A DNA stretch of 64,000 bases, taken from NCBI GenBank assembly GCA_036877525.1, contig JAZGTH010000058.1:9544001-9608000 (forward strand), written 5' to 3'. Of the stretch, positions 46,101 to 56,632 are shown piece after piece. Position 1 is the stretch's first letter; every line of letters begins with the position of its first letter. The DNA comes from Chromobotia macracanthus. Lineage: Eukaryota > Chordata > Actinopteri > Cypriniformes > Botiidae. The position numbers and the translations under genes are program-made. The notes beneath the pieces were generated by a model. It did no database searches. It saw only the letters and a program-made list of their open reading frames with translations, and was not told the DNA's origin.

Positions 46101-46450
46101 AATCCCAGTGAAGTGCCTGCCTGGACAGCATGCAGTATTGGCTTTGATGCCTAAAAAGCAGTCTAGGTAGGCAGCTCACTAGGTTTCGAGCAGAGCCTGT
46201 ATACATCAAACACCGAAACCTACATGTTATTACCTCCATGTCATCATGCATTTCTGCAATCTGCGTTTAATGCGACCAATGGCTTGCCCACAAAGCGAAC
46301 TACGATGCTTATACGACTAACAAAACGATCTAGCAATTCATCTCAACCGGTTGTCAAATTCAAGGCGTCCGTCATTATGCATTTATTAAAAAACTCACCC
46401 GAGCTGCTGCAATCCGCGCAAACTTCGCTATTCCGCAGCCGTTTCGACAT
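28504..46450 (-). CDS. git2: GIT2 ArfGAP, G-protein-coupled receptor kinase interactor 2, complete (773 aa, 20 coding exons)
   Basis: Git2 is a GTPase-activating protein for Arf and a scaffold for PIX/PAK and paxillin at focal adhesions. Exons: 46399-46450, 42560-42693, 41553-41665, 41319-41424, 40733-40819, 40501-40631, 40217-40311, 39755-39800, 39275-39326, 38805-38877, 38570-38667, 37895-38006, 37667-37812, 37385-37534, 34663-34941, 33136-33231, 31407-31489, 30833-31024, 28851-28914 and 28504-28716; 2322 nt, all phases closing. The ArfGAP zinc finger is Cys11, Cys14, Cys31, Cys34 with the catalytic Arg39 (CGVHRSLGRH). Three ankyrin repeats follow (LHSSVRTGNLETSLRLLSLG, TPLHVAAKAGQ). Next come the Spa2-homology repeats (LARFNAHEFATLVIDILSDA), a coiled coil (KNALSASEAKIQALMKANNN) and the C-terminal paxillin-binding bundle ending QLVTITTKENNN. 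That ending and DYDSVASDEDTD favour GIT2 over GIT1. The exon 11 donor is GC, and the exon 16 donor is a poor GTTAAA. Confidence 0.96.
30025..30180 (-). other. git2: Candidate in-frame cassette exon of git2 (156 nt)
   Basis: Between the exons at 30833-31024 and 28851-28914 there is a GC-rich open stretch with acceptor CCTCCACCAG and donor TG|GTACTC. Both junctions are phase 2 like the flanking exons, so inclusion adds 52 residues (ASCEQRESVRKLRHSLG... through PHPAAPNSPAS) without a frameshift. No counterpart is known to me in mammalian GIT2, and the flanking exons also join correctly without it. Confidence 0.35.
31158..31342 (+). repeat. Family A MITE-like element, copy 9 (left end lost)
   Basis: TTGCAGTAACGTTAGTAGAAC through ...TCGTTAGCTGGG followed by TA. 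In the git2 intron just beside exon 31407-31489. Confidence 0.75.
33779..34112 (+). repeat. Family B foldback element, intact copy
   Basis: TTAAAGCTGCAATCCGTAA at the left and GAATTGCAGCTTTA at the right, with the TCTATCGCCATCTCTGTTTA block. In a git2 intron. Confidence 0.8.
35744..35970. repeat. 16-bp minisatellite in git2 intron 14
   Basis: About 14 tandem units of AGCCAGCTCAGAGAAA switching midway to AGCCAGCTCAGACAGA, with one 15-bp unit at the switch point. Units are nearly identical within each block. Confidence 0.95.
36931..37208. repeat. Common cyprinid MITE (AGTTCACCCAAAAATGAAAA type)
   Basis: Ends TTAAAGGAACAGTTCACCC and GGGTGCACTGTCCCTTTA are imperfect inverted repeats. The sequence is one of the most frequent short DNA elements of zebrafish and carp genomes and supports the cyprinid assignment. 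In git2 intron 14. Confidence 0.75.
38142..38391 (+). repeat. Family A MITE-like element, copy 10
   Basis: CTCAGCTAATGGGGAAC...ACCTAAAATTGTTAGCTGGG, TA on the left, TG on the right. In git2 intron 11, between the exon with the GC donor and the next exon. Confidence 0.8.
38568..38569 (-). other. git2: GC splice donor of git2 intron 11
   Basis: The exon ends ACGCAACCAG followed by GCGAGT. The conserved Asn-Gln-Gly-Arg-Gln junction with exon 37895-38006 requires this cut. Confidence 0.85.
38893..39035 (-). repeat. tRNA-derived SINE, degenerate
   Basis: GGGATTGAACCTATGACC is a reversed B-box region; the left part ACATTTATGTCTTTAGCAAA is the shared SINE body. In git2 intron 9. Confidence 0.6.
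41992..42302. repeat. hAT-like nonautonomous element, 311 bp
   Basis: CTAGGGCTGCAAGATAT at the left pairs with ATAACGTGCAGCCTTAG at the right. AT-rich interior with ATATCG motifs. In git2 intron 2. Confidence 0.65.
42979..43080 (+). repeat. Family A MITE-like element, copy 11 (truncated by AT repeat)
   Basis: CTCAGCTAACAAGGAACG through GTTAGTAGAACATTTTTC, after which an (AT)n expansion replaces the rest of the element. Confidence 0.7.
43082..43149. repeat. (AT)n microsatellite
   Basis: About 68 bp of AT dinucleotide. It seems to have expanded from the ATATAT interior of the family A element it interrupts. Confidence 0.95.
43770..44335. repeat. 39-bp minisatellite with CCAAT boxes in git2 intron 1
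   Basis: Fourteen diverged units, period 39 bp with some 42-bp units. The core is CACAGAACAGCCAATCAGAG followed by a variable TCTCCCAGTAC segment. Eight units keep an intact CAGCCAATCA (NF-Y type). Because the period is a multiple of three, reading frames stay open on both strands, producing spurious ORFs of 208, 127 and 115 codons. Confidence 0.95.
45652..45947 (+). repeat. Family A MITE-like element, copy 12
   Basis: CCCGGCTAACAGGGAACG...CAACCTAAATCTGTTAGGTGGG; the interior keeps almost every family block. In git2 intron 1. Confidence 0.8.
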
Positions 46451-47703
46451 CCTTGTCTCCGGCAACGCGGCTCTTACCGTGAATTGTCGACCTGAAATCG
46501 TGCCCGGATGACTTTAAAACACGCACAGCTTTGACATAATGGCTACATCCGTCTCACTGAACGAGGATCTCATGCCCAGAGAAAAGGTGCATGCAGAAGA
46601 GATGGACGTGTGCATGCATCGGCGCTGTCTGCCCGTCTAGCTTGAAAATAGGACAGACGAGTCGGGGAGTGGAGGCTGTCATAATGCATTGAAAACTACA
46701 CTACGGAAACGCTTGCCAGCAACCCATCAGATCGCGATGCGTTGCCATCTGCCCTCTCTGACCACACTTTTGAGTTAAAGTCAGGATAGATCAGCTTTTA
46801 GCGCTGCCTGACACGCAGCGGAGAAACGCTACAGTGCAACGCGCTGTATCTATTGCATCTATTCTCGGTTATTAATCATCGTCGGCAGTCCAAGGATCGC
46901 ATTAAAATGCGATGGTGAATGCATGCATCCATTCACGCTTTTTCGAGTTTATTTATGAACTGTCAGGCACCGTCGTAAATGAATCTCAACGCATGTAGGA
47001 CGCGATCTTCATAGCATACGGACGGTGGGGTCGCGCATGCGCAGGAGCGATTCCGTCGCTCCCGGTTAGCTGGAGATCAAGGCGGCGTCGTGCGCACCAT
47101 TTTGATTTCACGCTTCACCGAGCCGTGCATTGATTATGATATTTCATGTCATGTTTCATCTGAATGATTTTCATGTTACTGTACGTGTAGATATAAGCCA
47201 CACAAGGCTATCGAAAATCCCTTTTATGTGGGAAATAAGCCCATATTTTACAGCCGGTCACCCCCGTCTTCATGGTAAGTGGTACGGTCCGGCAACGGGC
47301 CTGCCCATTTCAGGACGGAATCGATCGTCATTGCGTACGTTTGTGTTTTATATTAATGAATTTTATGCAGTTAATTAGCCATTTTCTCGATGTTATTGCG
47401 CATTAGGCGCTATTTAAAATCGTCACCAGTCGGAAAAGGCATGGGGAAGTGGGTTGGAAAATGACCAGAGACACCCCCATCCGAGAAGCCTCAAGCGGCC
47501 ACTTCCTCGTTTCTCAAAAGTTTAATTTTGACAAAAGTTGGCCGCGTCTCATTTTCTAAAGCGTCCACTCGTTTCGTAACAACCCGACTTGAATGTGGGC
47601 TGCGATTCATTGAACGCATGAAGGGTTTGGAGGGATCGTGACGGTGGCTAGCTCGTAGGCTGGCTCTTGATTCCGGAGACGCGGAGAGTTTGATCGGGAC
47701 GGT
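46451..47703. promoter_or_regulatory. CpG-rich head-to-head git2/ankrd13a promoter region
   Basis: The git2 ATG (46450, minus) and ankrd13a ATG (47704, plus) face away from each other across 1.25 kb rich in CpG compared with the introns. A perfect NRF1 palindrome GCGCATGCGC is at 47033-47042. No TATA box stands out. No coding exon was found here. Confidence 0.6.
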
Positions 47704-50700
47704 ATGTTGTCCGCCACCGCTGCCAACGTCGAGGACTTCAGCCTCAGGTTTCCACTGCATGCCCTGGTGTGGAAGAACGATTACAGGGGCCTGGAGAACG
47801 ACATCCAGACGGTACGTGTAAAGGCTGCTGTGGTGTCCATGCATTTGGTGCAGCTGGTTGTCCACTTACTTCATGTCGCATTGCATTGGAAAGCTGGAAG
47901 GCTTTTTCCTTGAAACTGGATCGGAGGGTGTCATCGCATGTATGTATGTAGTGTGCTTCCATATGTCTTACAGCAAATGCTTATCAGCCTGCTGTGTAGT
48001 TTTACACCCCATGTATTGCATTGCCTGGAAAGATGATCTCACCCTAACATCTGTGTTATGATGGTTTTTGCTCTGTCACTTTCCTCCGGGAGATGTGAAT
48101 TCAAAAGTGTGTTCACGCTGCTTCCAGAATAACATTGAGGAGGTGGATCCAAGAGGACGTACCCCTCTGCACCTGGCTGTCTCACTAGGGCACCTGGAGT
48201 CGGTGAGAGTGTTGCTGAGACATGGGGCAGATGTTACCAAAGAAAACAGCAAACATTGGACGGGTGAGAGTAAAGCTTAAGAACTGCACATAAGCCCGAT
48301 TGTGATTACAGGGTTATGAAGGTGATAAGAGTGCAGACAGTGTCACTATAGAGATCGTATGCTCTCTGCAATGTAAATTGCATTGGGCCCACACAATAAC
48401 ACCATTAGCACTATTTCTTTACCATCACTTCCTCAGCTTATGTCATCTGTGGTTTTCCCAGCCAATGAGCATGCAGTGATCTCTGGATCACTTTGTATCA
48501 GAGGATGCTGTGAGGATGCAGTGTCACATGCACGCCAGTAATGGCCTCCCTAAATATACTTACTGGTTATTATTGACCATTTAGCAGATGTGTTATTCAA
48601 TGAGACTTATAGCACATTGTCTAGTACACTACAGCCTGGGATTAGGTGTCTTCCAGGGCACATAGGAGGTAGAAAAACAATACGTGAATCTGATCAATGT
48701 TCATACCTCGGATTGAACCGTTTTTCACGTTTCCATTACAAGCCCATATTCTTAGAAGTGGTTATGGGGTCAGTTAAAGCAGATCTGTGTGTGCGTATCT
48801 ATACAGTGCTGCAGGAGGCGGTCAGCACAGGAGATCCGGAGATGGTCCAGCTGGTGCTCCAGAAGCGGGATTATCTCAAAGCCTCCACTGCACTGGGCGG
48901 CGTTCCGGAGTTGCTGTCCAAGATCCGTGAGGTGCGGCTGTCATTTTGTCCCTTTTTAATGAACTGGTTTTGTCCTAGTTCCTCTCACTCATGCTCTCTG
49001 TCTCTAATGTGCTCCCCTCTCTCCATTATTGTATTGTTCTCGCATAAAGTGAGTTTATAATATATTTACAGTTGTTTCAGGACTATGACAGCCATTTCTT
49101 CCATCAATAATTCCCAATGCGTTGAGCTTTGTAGAGTGACCATGTTGTGTGTAGGTATTATTGTATTGTGACACTTTGAGTTTCGTACAGTTTGAACTTT
49201 CACCTTATATGCTGTCAGAGCACAGGCAGCAGTTACCATTCACCAACATTGTGTACATTTATCAACGTTCTATACCATTGGATCATACTGCTGTATATTT
49301 GTCACCCCATACCCTACCCTGTACTATCGAGGACTGTACTCTCTATTTATTGCCATTGACATCGGCCAACTACTCACCGTGTGCATATCAAGATACACTG
49401 AGTTGTGACAAAGGCATGACATTCAGCGATTAAAATAATTTGAGTGATTTTATTTTACATTTGCTTTCACTTTCTTTGGTTTCTTGCTTACTGTTTCTAA
49501 CTCCCAAACATCATACAGTCGCTTCTCCATAATGCTGTCTGTAACACTTCATATAGAGCTCAAAGCAGCTTCTGTTTAGTTGTCTGTTAACCGTCTTTAG
49601 TGAAATTAACCTCTTCTTGTTTTCAGTCCCCAGATTTCTATATGGAAATGAAGTGGGAGTTTACTAGCTGGAGTAAGTGCTTGTTTTCCCCACGTTTTCT
49701 GTGTTTATGAATTTCTACCAAGCTAACAATTCTAGGGTTGTTGTTTTGCCGTTATTTGGTGATAAGAACGTTAGTTAATTCTGTAATGTTTTTAATTTCA
49801 CTAACAACTTAAGAATAATGTTTTTAATATAGGATATATAATATAATTGAACTAAAATCTAAAAAACACTCCACTGATGTTACTCCAAGAATGTTTTTTG
49901 ATTACTTTGAGGGAACGTTTATAGAACATTAGACCATATGTTCTGAAAACGTATATGACTTTTATCTGATACAGAATGATTCTCATCTGGTTCCTCTTGT
50001 TCTCGCTTCAGTTCCTCTCGTGTCCCGTATGTGTCCCAGTGATGTGTGCAGAATCTGGAAAAGCGGAGCCTGTTTGAGGGTGGACACCACCCTGCTGGGC
50101 TTTGAGAACATGACCTGGATCAGAGGCAGAAGAAGCTATATCTTCAGAGGAGATGGTTAGTTACTTGCTCTGTCTTTTCACATGCATGAATTTGGTGGTG
50201 TTGTTCTATGTGGTGTGAATTCTTCTGAAGTCTACAGGAAGTTCACTTGATGCCGGGCTGATGTTTATTTGTGGTTGATCAGTATCATTTGTCTTCTGAC
50301 AGACAACTACACAGAATTGCTAGAAATTAATCACGAGGACGAGGTCGTGGACACGGAACGCTTTGATCTCTCGCGCGAGATGGAGGATGTCACGCTCGAC
50401 TCCATGCAACCCACAGAACAGGAAGTAGCCAAGAGGCTGACAACACCCATCGTCAACACATACCTGGACACGAAGGACATTGCATTTGAGAGGTAAAGCC
50501 CTGTTCACAGTGACACTAACAGTGAATTGTAGCATAAGCACTTGGGGTTGTTGGTGATGGGATGTGGGCATGTCCAGTGACGTACATGTGATCCGTTGAA
50601 ATACTCTATTTCAGTGTAAGAGAGAGCTTCACTTTACTCTGAGCAATAATACTGTTCTGTATGATTTGTCTCTGTTAACGTGCAGGCATCTAATAAAAAT

Positions 50701-53700
50701 GAAGCACGAATATAATACAAGAATGATCAGTGAATATCAATGTCATAAATTGTTGCATTATGACTGAGTTTGATTCATGCATTGATATTTTTGTTCATAT
50801 GATATGATGCATTATGCGCTGATGTAATTTATAAAAAAAACCTTTCCCGTACACAAGTTTCAGTAGCAAGAAAACTGATTCCTTTGGAAAATAGCGTGAT
50901 TCTTGATTTTATCTGCAGTACATTACATTTGTGATCATATTTTACATTGGTGCATTTTGCAGAGTTTTTTATTCAAAACAACCTACAGTGCATTCAATGT
51001 ATACATTCTTTATCAGTATGTGTGTTCCCTGGGACTCGAACCCACATCCTTTGTGTTGCTAACACAATGGTGTAGCAGCTGAGTTACAGAAACATTTTCA
51101 AAAACTATGGACATAAATGAATAATAAACTAATGAATAAATGTTGTATAATTCTCTGCTCAGGTGCAAATCGGGCATCTGGGGCTGGAGATCAGACAGAA
51201 CTGAGGTGGTAAATGGATTTGAAGCCAAGGTGAGCGAATCCACCAGCTGTTTTTGAACTGTAAAATCATTCAGAATCTTACAGACTTTGAATTAAGTGTT
51301 GCGATGAAAAGATTATCTCTAAGTTCTTGCCAGAGGACGACTGATGTACAAGATAGTGGAAAGCTAATGATCAAAAACCCAGTGTGACTCTTTTATTAGA
51401 GCAGTGAGTTTCAGAACAAGCCGGTCTCTGTCCTGTGGGTGATGTTTCTGTACTGCTGCTTTTGGCAGGTTTTTTCAGTGAACAATCTCAACGTTGTAAT
51501 TCGCACCAGGACGGAACACCTCACAGACGAGGAGAAGGCCAGGATAAAAAGTAATTAACCTAGTTTAAGATTTACTCTAAAAATATCTTCAATTCTTCCT
51601 TGCAGTGCTCTGATATACTAGATAGTTGAGCTTTGAACCCTCACGGCTGTGTTTTTCAAAACACTTGATTATTGGATGGTACGTCTGCTTTTCTTCATGT
51701 ATTATTAATCACTGGTGTGTTTGATCTTCACAGGTGAGAGAAATGTTCTTGAGTCTTTACTCGGCACAGTAGAACAACAGTTTGGTGCTCAAGGGGTAAA
51801 ACCTGTACACGGCAATATTTTTACAAAGCTGAAGGTTCATTCTGTATTGAATTGTGTTGATACTTGATTACAGGACATGACCCTGGAATTCGCCACTGCC
51901 ACAAACCCCACCGCCATCACTCCAGAGGAGTATTTTAATCCCACCTTTGACCTGCAGGGCAGAGATATCGGCCGACCCATTGAGCTCACCATCAGAACAC
52001 AGAAGTAAGACGGCGCTTTCGCTAGACCCACACCAACATTCTTTCTAGTTAAATATATTGCTTGTCAAAAGATTTTGGGACAGCTATGACAACACGTTAT
52101 CTAATGGTGCAACACATACGTAAAAATAGATATATATTATAAATAGATATATATTATGAATAGAATTCTCATCTAACATAAATGGCTTCACTTTCACTAG
52201 CAGTTCCGTATCGTCTTCCATTCACATTGAATTCACATTGTTAGTTCTGATTACGAATGTAAAAGTTCTCTCCATAAATTGAGCTTGCAAGTCTGTCTTA
52301 TTTTCCAGTGTTTGTGTGCAGGTAGTCTAAAAATAATTTAAAATCACCAGAAAATATGTGAAGAAAGTATGGAAGTTTGACAAACTAATTCACATTCAGC
52401 ATTTTCAAATGTTCTCATGCTTAAAGCATGTCTTAAAGGACCAGGGGAACCAGTCTAAAATATTCCCCACTGAATGGACTAGCAGGGTTTGTTCTGTTAA
52501 AGTTGGCTAATTTTCCCTAAATCAAATGTGTTTTTGCAGTAATGTTAGTGGAACAGTTTTCCAATGTTATATATCAGCTATATTAAAAATGTTATTCTAA
52601 AGTTGTTAGTGGAGCATTTAAAAAACGTTACAGAATTTAAAAATTATATTGATTTACAATTTAAGAACAAAATTGAATATTGTTCTTATAACCAAACAAT
52701 AGTGTTAATACAATGTCTAAAATGCTGAACGTTTTGAATGTTACTTGAACTTTTAAAATAACGTTGGTAATGTTTTGGTTACTCTCAGGTTTAAAGGCAC
52801 TCTGTGGATGAGTGAGGAACATCCTCTGTCTCTGGTGGAGCAGGTCACGCCCATCATTGACCTGATGGCCCGCACCAGCACTCACTTCGCCCGACTCAGA
52901 GATTTCATCAACCTCAGGTTTCCTCCTGGCTTCCCTGTCAAGATTGGTGAATATACAACAGCCCTAATTTTCAGCTTTGAAGGTAGAGTAGGCAAGTAGG
53001 ATATCCTTTCATTGCGTTCAGACCGAACGCAATGATTGCCGATTATTTTATGGTACATTCTGTACATTCCGTAGAAGATATATAAAGATATTTAGACCAC
53101 TTTATTTAGTGATTGCTATCAGGACTTGAAGAGACTTTCGACCAGCATAACAAAACATCCCACCACCCTGGGAAAAAATCACCCACCCTACCTTTAAACA
53201 CTTTCCAGAATTAGAATTGAATCGTGTGTTTTTGCCTCACCTTAAATATTAACCTGTAATAATAATAACTAACAAAACCCTATAATAACTAGTGTGTAGT
53301 CAGGCTATTTTAAAATGTTGAAAAAACAAAACTGCTGGCATTTAAATTCACCTGAAAATATGTGAAAAATGTTTGACATGACCTGATCCACATTTTCAGT
53401 GTTCTCAGATGTTCTCAGGTCTGCTGTATGGCTGTCTGGTTGATGTTCTGCTCATTGTTTCTGTTTTGTTTCTTCAGAAATCCCTCTGTTCCATGTGTTG
53501 AATGCCCGCATCACATTTGGAAATGTCAATAAGTGCAGTACTGATGAGCCTCTGGACACCAACCCCTCATCTACTACACCCACAGAGGAGAGGTGTGAAG
53601 ATGCCGATCAGGCTTCAGGTTTGGAAATGTTTTTTAATGTTTTGCGGTACTAGTCACAAAATCTGACAAATCGTTTATTTCTCTCATTACGTTTGAAGTC

Positions 53701-55008
53701 ACCATGAAATCAGAATATACTGTTCTTATTTTAAATATTTTTTTTTGAAATACTATTTTTTATGAAATAATGCATTATTTATTATAAATGATTAATCATA
53801 ATTTTTTAGTCAAAAGCATTACCCTTCTCTCCCCTCGTAAGAATATCTCTTCTTTGGATGATGTATGTCTGTCCCTGAGGGTGGTACTATGTTAACTGTC
53901 CAATGGCCAGGAAGTTTCCACCCCTCCAACTTCCAATTATCCAATCAATTCCTAAACAACAAAATCAGTCTCGCCCTACTTTTTTCTCATTCCAGAAGCC
54001 TCACAATAGGGAAGAAAGACAGTTTTTTGCTTCACTTTTTGTTCACTTTTTGTTCCAACTTTTGTGTCATGTTTAAAACCTAGACCTAGAATACATTTAG
54101 ATCTTAGATGTTCTAAAATGTTCTAGCGTCAGCTACTGTAATTTTCACTGAATGTGTCGTATTATAACATCTGTGTGCAGTTGCTCCTGCAGAACTTGCT
54201 CCGTTCCAGGTTTCTGCATCTGTGTTCACGGCACCTGCACACTATCATCATCGAGGCAGCTATAGGCATTCGAACCCGCGTCATTACAACCCAGCCAGTC
54301 ATGATGAAGAACTGCTGCAGTACGCCATTCACCAGAGCCTGCTGGAGTCTAGTGGACTCAATGCACAGGTAAAAACTTTCTGTTTCTGTGGTGCTATTTC
54401 TGTTGTCCGTCTCTAATAAGCAATCGTTTGATCACTGTTTTGTAGGAGTCTTGGGATGATTCGAATGGACTGGTGACGCAATCCATGGAGAACAGAATAA
54501 GCGATGGGTAACTTTTGCTTCCATCATTTGTACATAAGCATTTTAACTAGTTTTCCTTGTTTATTTCTCTCAGAATGCAGTATGCAGACACGAATGCCTG
54601 GCTAATGCATTACTGCAGTTCTGTTGTAAATACTTAACATGCCTTCTTTTGGCATTGGCATACTTTTGCCTTGTTTTGTTCCTGAGGGTTCCCTTTGAAT
54701 AGCTTTTTATTGTTAACAAGTACAGTAATGCAGTTAGAATATCATTTAAAATAATCTCTTTACATTTCTGTGTGTGCTTTTTAAGTTGCCTCATTCTGTT
54801 TCATGTCCACAGATCTGGGTCGGAAGCAGTTTTAGTAGATCTCAGTGACACCACACCTTCAAGTTCCGGCTCCACCTCCAGCCCCGACGCAGACATGCGA
54901 TTGGCCATGGAGCTCTCCGCCCGGGAGCAGGAGGAGGAGGAGAAGAAAAGGAAGGAAGAAGAGGAAGAATTGGAGAGAATTTTACAACTTTCACTAACGG
55001 AAAAGTGA
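47704..55008 (+). CDS. ankrd13a: Ankyrin repeat domain 13A, ubiquitin-binding endocytic adaptor, complete (611 aa, 15 exons)
   Basis: Ankrd13a binds Lys63-linked ubiquitin on internalising receptors at the plasma membrane. Exons: 47704-47811, 48128-48263, 48807-48931, 49627-49672, 50012-50155, 50303-50492, 51163-51229, 51469-51550, 51734-51795, 51874-52004, 52789-52946, 53478-53618, 54181-54368, 54446-54507 and 54813-55008; 1836 nt, all phases closing. Two ankyrin repeats lie near residues 44-106 (GRTPLHLAVSLGHLESVRVL). The large GPCR-chaperone-type domain follows ([59 protein letters not shown]). C-terminal ubiquitin-interacting motifs are at about 505-521 (DEELLQYAIHQSLL), 572-588 (ADMRLAMELSAREQ) and 596-611 (ELERILQLSLTEK). 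The second of the four mammalian UIMs is not recognisable. Paralogue choice (A rather than B or D) rests on sequence and on its place beside git2. The ATG follows a CpG-rich leader. Confidence 0.95.
49718..49955 (-). repeat. Family A MITE-like element, copy 13 (diverged)
   Basis: AGCTAACAATTCTAGGGTTG at the left and internal TTTCACTAACAACTTAAGAA match the reversed family. In ankrd13a intron 4, starting about 45 bp after the exon. Confidence 0.65.
50944..51095 (-). repeat. tRNA-derived SINE
   Basis: On the minus strand: TAACTCAGCTGC (A box-like) and GGGTTCGAGTCCC (near-perfect B box), followed by the body shared with 38893 and 12965. In ankrd13a intron 6, ending about 70 bp before exon 7. Confidence 0.7.
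52483..52788 (+). repeat. Family A MITE-like element, copy 14, running into an ankrd13a splice acceptor
   Basis: Aligns block by block with copy 15 (TTGCAGTAATGTTAGTGGAAC, ATAACCAA.CA.T, AATACAATGTCTAA, TTTTAAAATAACGTTGGTAA) up to TGTTTTGGTTACTCTCAG, which is the acceptor of exon 52789-52946. Confidence 0.75.
53060..53200 (-). repeat. Family C interspersed repeat, copy 2
   Basis: AGAAGATATATAAAGATATT, TAGACCACTTTATTTAGTGA and CACCCACCCTACCTTT are the reverse complement of the block at 25583-25730. Confidence 0.6.
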
Positions 55009-56632
55009 CAGAGTAAGACAAAGGAATGGAAAACAAGGGAGTTCCTGTTAATGCCATAATCAATAAACCTTTTCATTTAAACTCTTCTGCAGATTCATGC
55101 AGTTTTCTCTTGCCACTAACAGACACTAACATATATATAACATGCATATTTTTTTGTTTAATTATGTATGGAACTGAGATTATCCTGCTTCCTCATCCAG
55201 GCTTTTAATTTCCCTTGCATCTGGTGATAACCGACCAGTATCTTTTCCTAATTCATATGGGCTTTCTCCACTAATATTTCCTCCTGTAAAGATCATGCAG
55301 TCTGTTGCATGTAATTCGGCGCTGCTGCTGTGAGTGTGCACATTTGCGTGTCTTGGCAGAAACGACCAGATGTATTTTTTTTCTTCTTGACAGAAAGAAA
55401 GATGTTGGCATACGTTTTAGCTTTACATTTATATGAATGCTATATCTCAGGGTTCGACTGGTCCTCAGTTGTCTGTTCCTCTAAAGAAAAATGAAATACA
55501 GCCAAGTAAAGCGAGATCTGAATGTTTTATAAAAGCAGTAAGACTGTACCATCTGTAACATGTCATTAGGAAACTTTTGACTTTAGCACTAAGGCAATAA
55601 TTTACACCACTGTGCCTCCGGAGTAAGAGGCACTCACACAGACTGGAATATTTCCGATGGGCTGTCAGTGAGCAAACACACCTCAAGCTTTTAGTCTGCC
55701 TGATTTGTATAATACGATAAAACGGCTCATATCACCATAGCTATCTCTGAATGCAAAACATGAATGTGGCAGTACTGGTTCACTTTTCCGGCACCAACAA
55801 AACCTCATTCTACACAGAGGGACTGAAGGGAATGTTTTCTGTTTGTGGTTGGACAGCATTGTTTGCTAACTGACGTTTTAAAGTGGTAAATGTGATAAAC
55901 CTGCTCTTTATTAAAGAATGCTGCAGTATCCCACTGCTTTGTGGGAAATTCTGGGCTATTTCTTCCTCTTGTAGCTGACAGCGCTGTTTATTTTGTCGAA
56001 TTGTGTTCTTGCTCGATGTCTTAAATGTTGTCTCTTTTGTCAACTTCCCGTACATCACAAAAGATGTCTGAGTATTGACTTACTGCTCTCAATGTCTCCC
56101 ACACTTACTTTTGTATTAACTAATGTGGGGTTTTTTTTTTTTTTTTTTTTGCTGTCCTGTTACCACATTTTGTTATGACCTGTATAGTAAAATTATACTG
56201 CTTTACTCTTCTTGTAAACTCAGATATGGTAAGCCAGAATCAAAGGATGGGCGACAGTCACAACCTTGCCTTTAAATTCAGATTTCTTGTATTTTTTAGG
56301 GAGGACGGGAAGTTGATTTTAGTTTTCTGTTTTAATTCCTGTGTTGCATGTAAATGACAAACTACAGTAAATCAACGTTTCTGGCTATAATTGTCTACAG
56401 ACCTTTATTCCTGACTTAATTTAACTTGTGCTATTTTCTTGTGTCTAAGTCTTAACTAATTGCCAGAATGATTAATGATAATTACCGTATCAGGGTTAAT
56501 GGTGACTTGGTTCTAAGTTAACTGTCATGCTGTCAAGATGCAGTTCTGTCTGAGAATGCTGAAAAAAAACCTGAAGGCATTTGTAAACTGTGATGTATGT
56601 TTGAGGATATAAAAAGTTTTTACTTTAATAAA
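55009..56632 (+). other. ankrd13a: ankrd13a 3'UTR with two polyadenylation signals
   Basis: AATAAA at 55062-55067 would give a very short 3'UTR. AATAAA at 56627-56632, after a T run at 56129-56150, would give one of about 1.6 kb. No other gene is apparent between them. Confidence 0.55.

Noticed and set aside
50944..51095. Possible tRNA gene from the B-box match
   Set aside because: The acceptor stem and anticodon arm do not form; the shared body shows it is a SINE.
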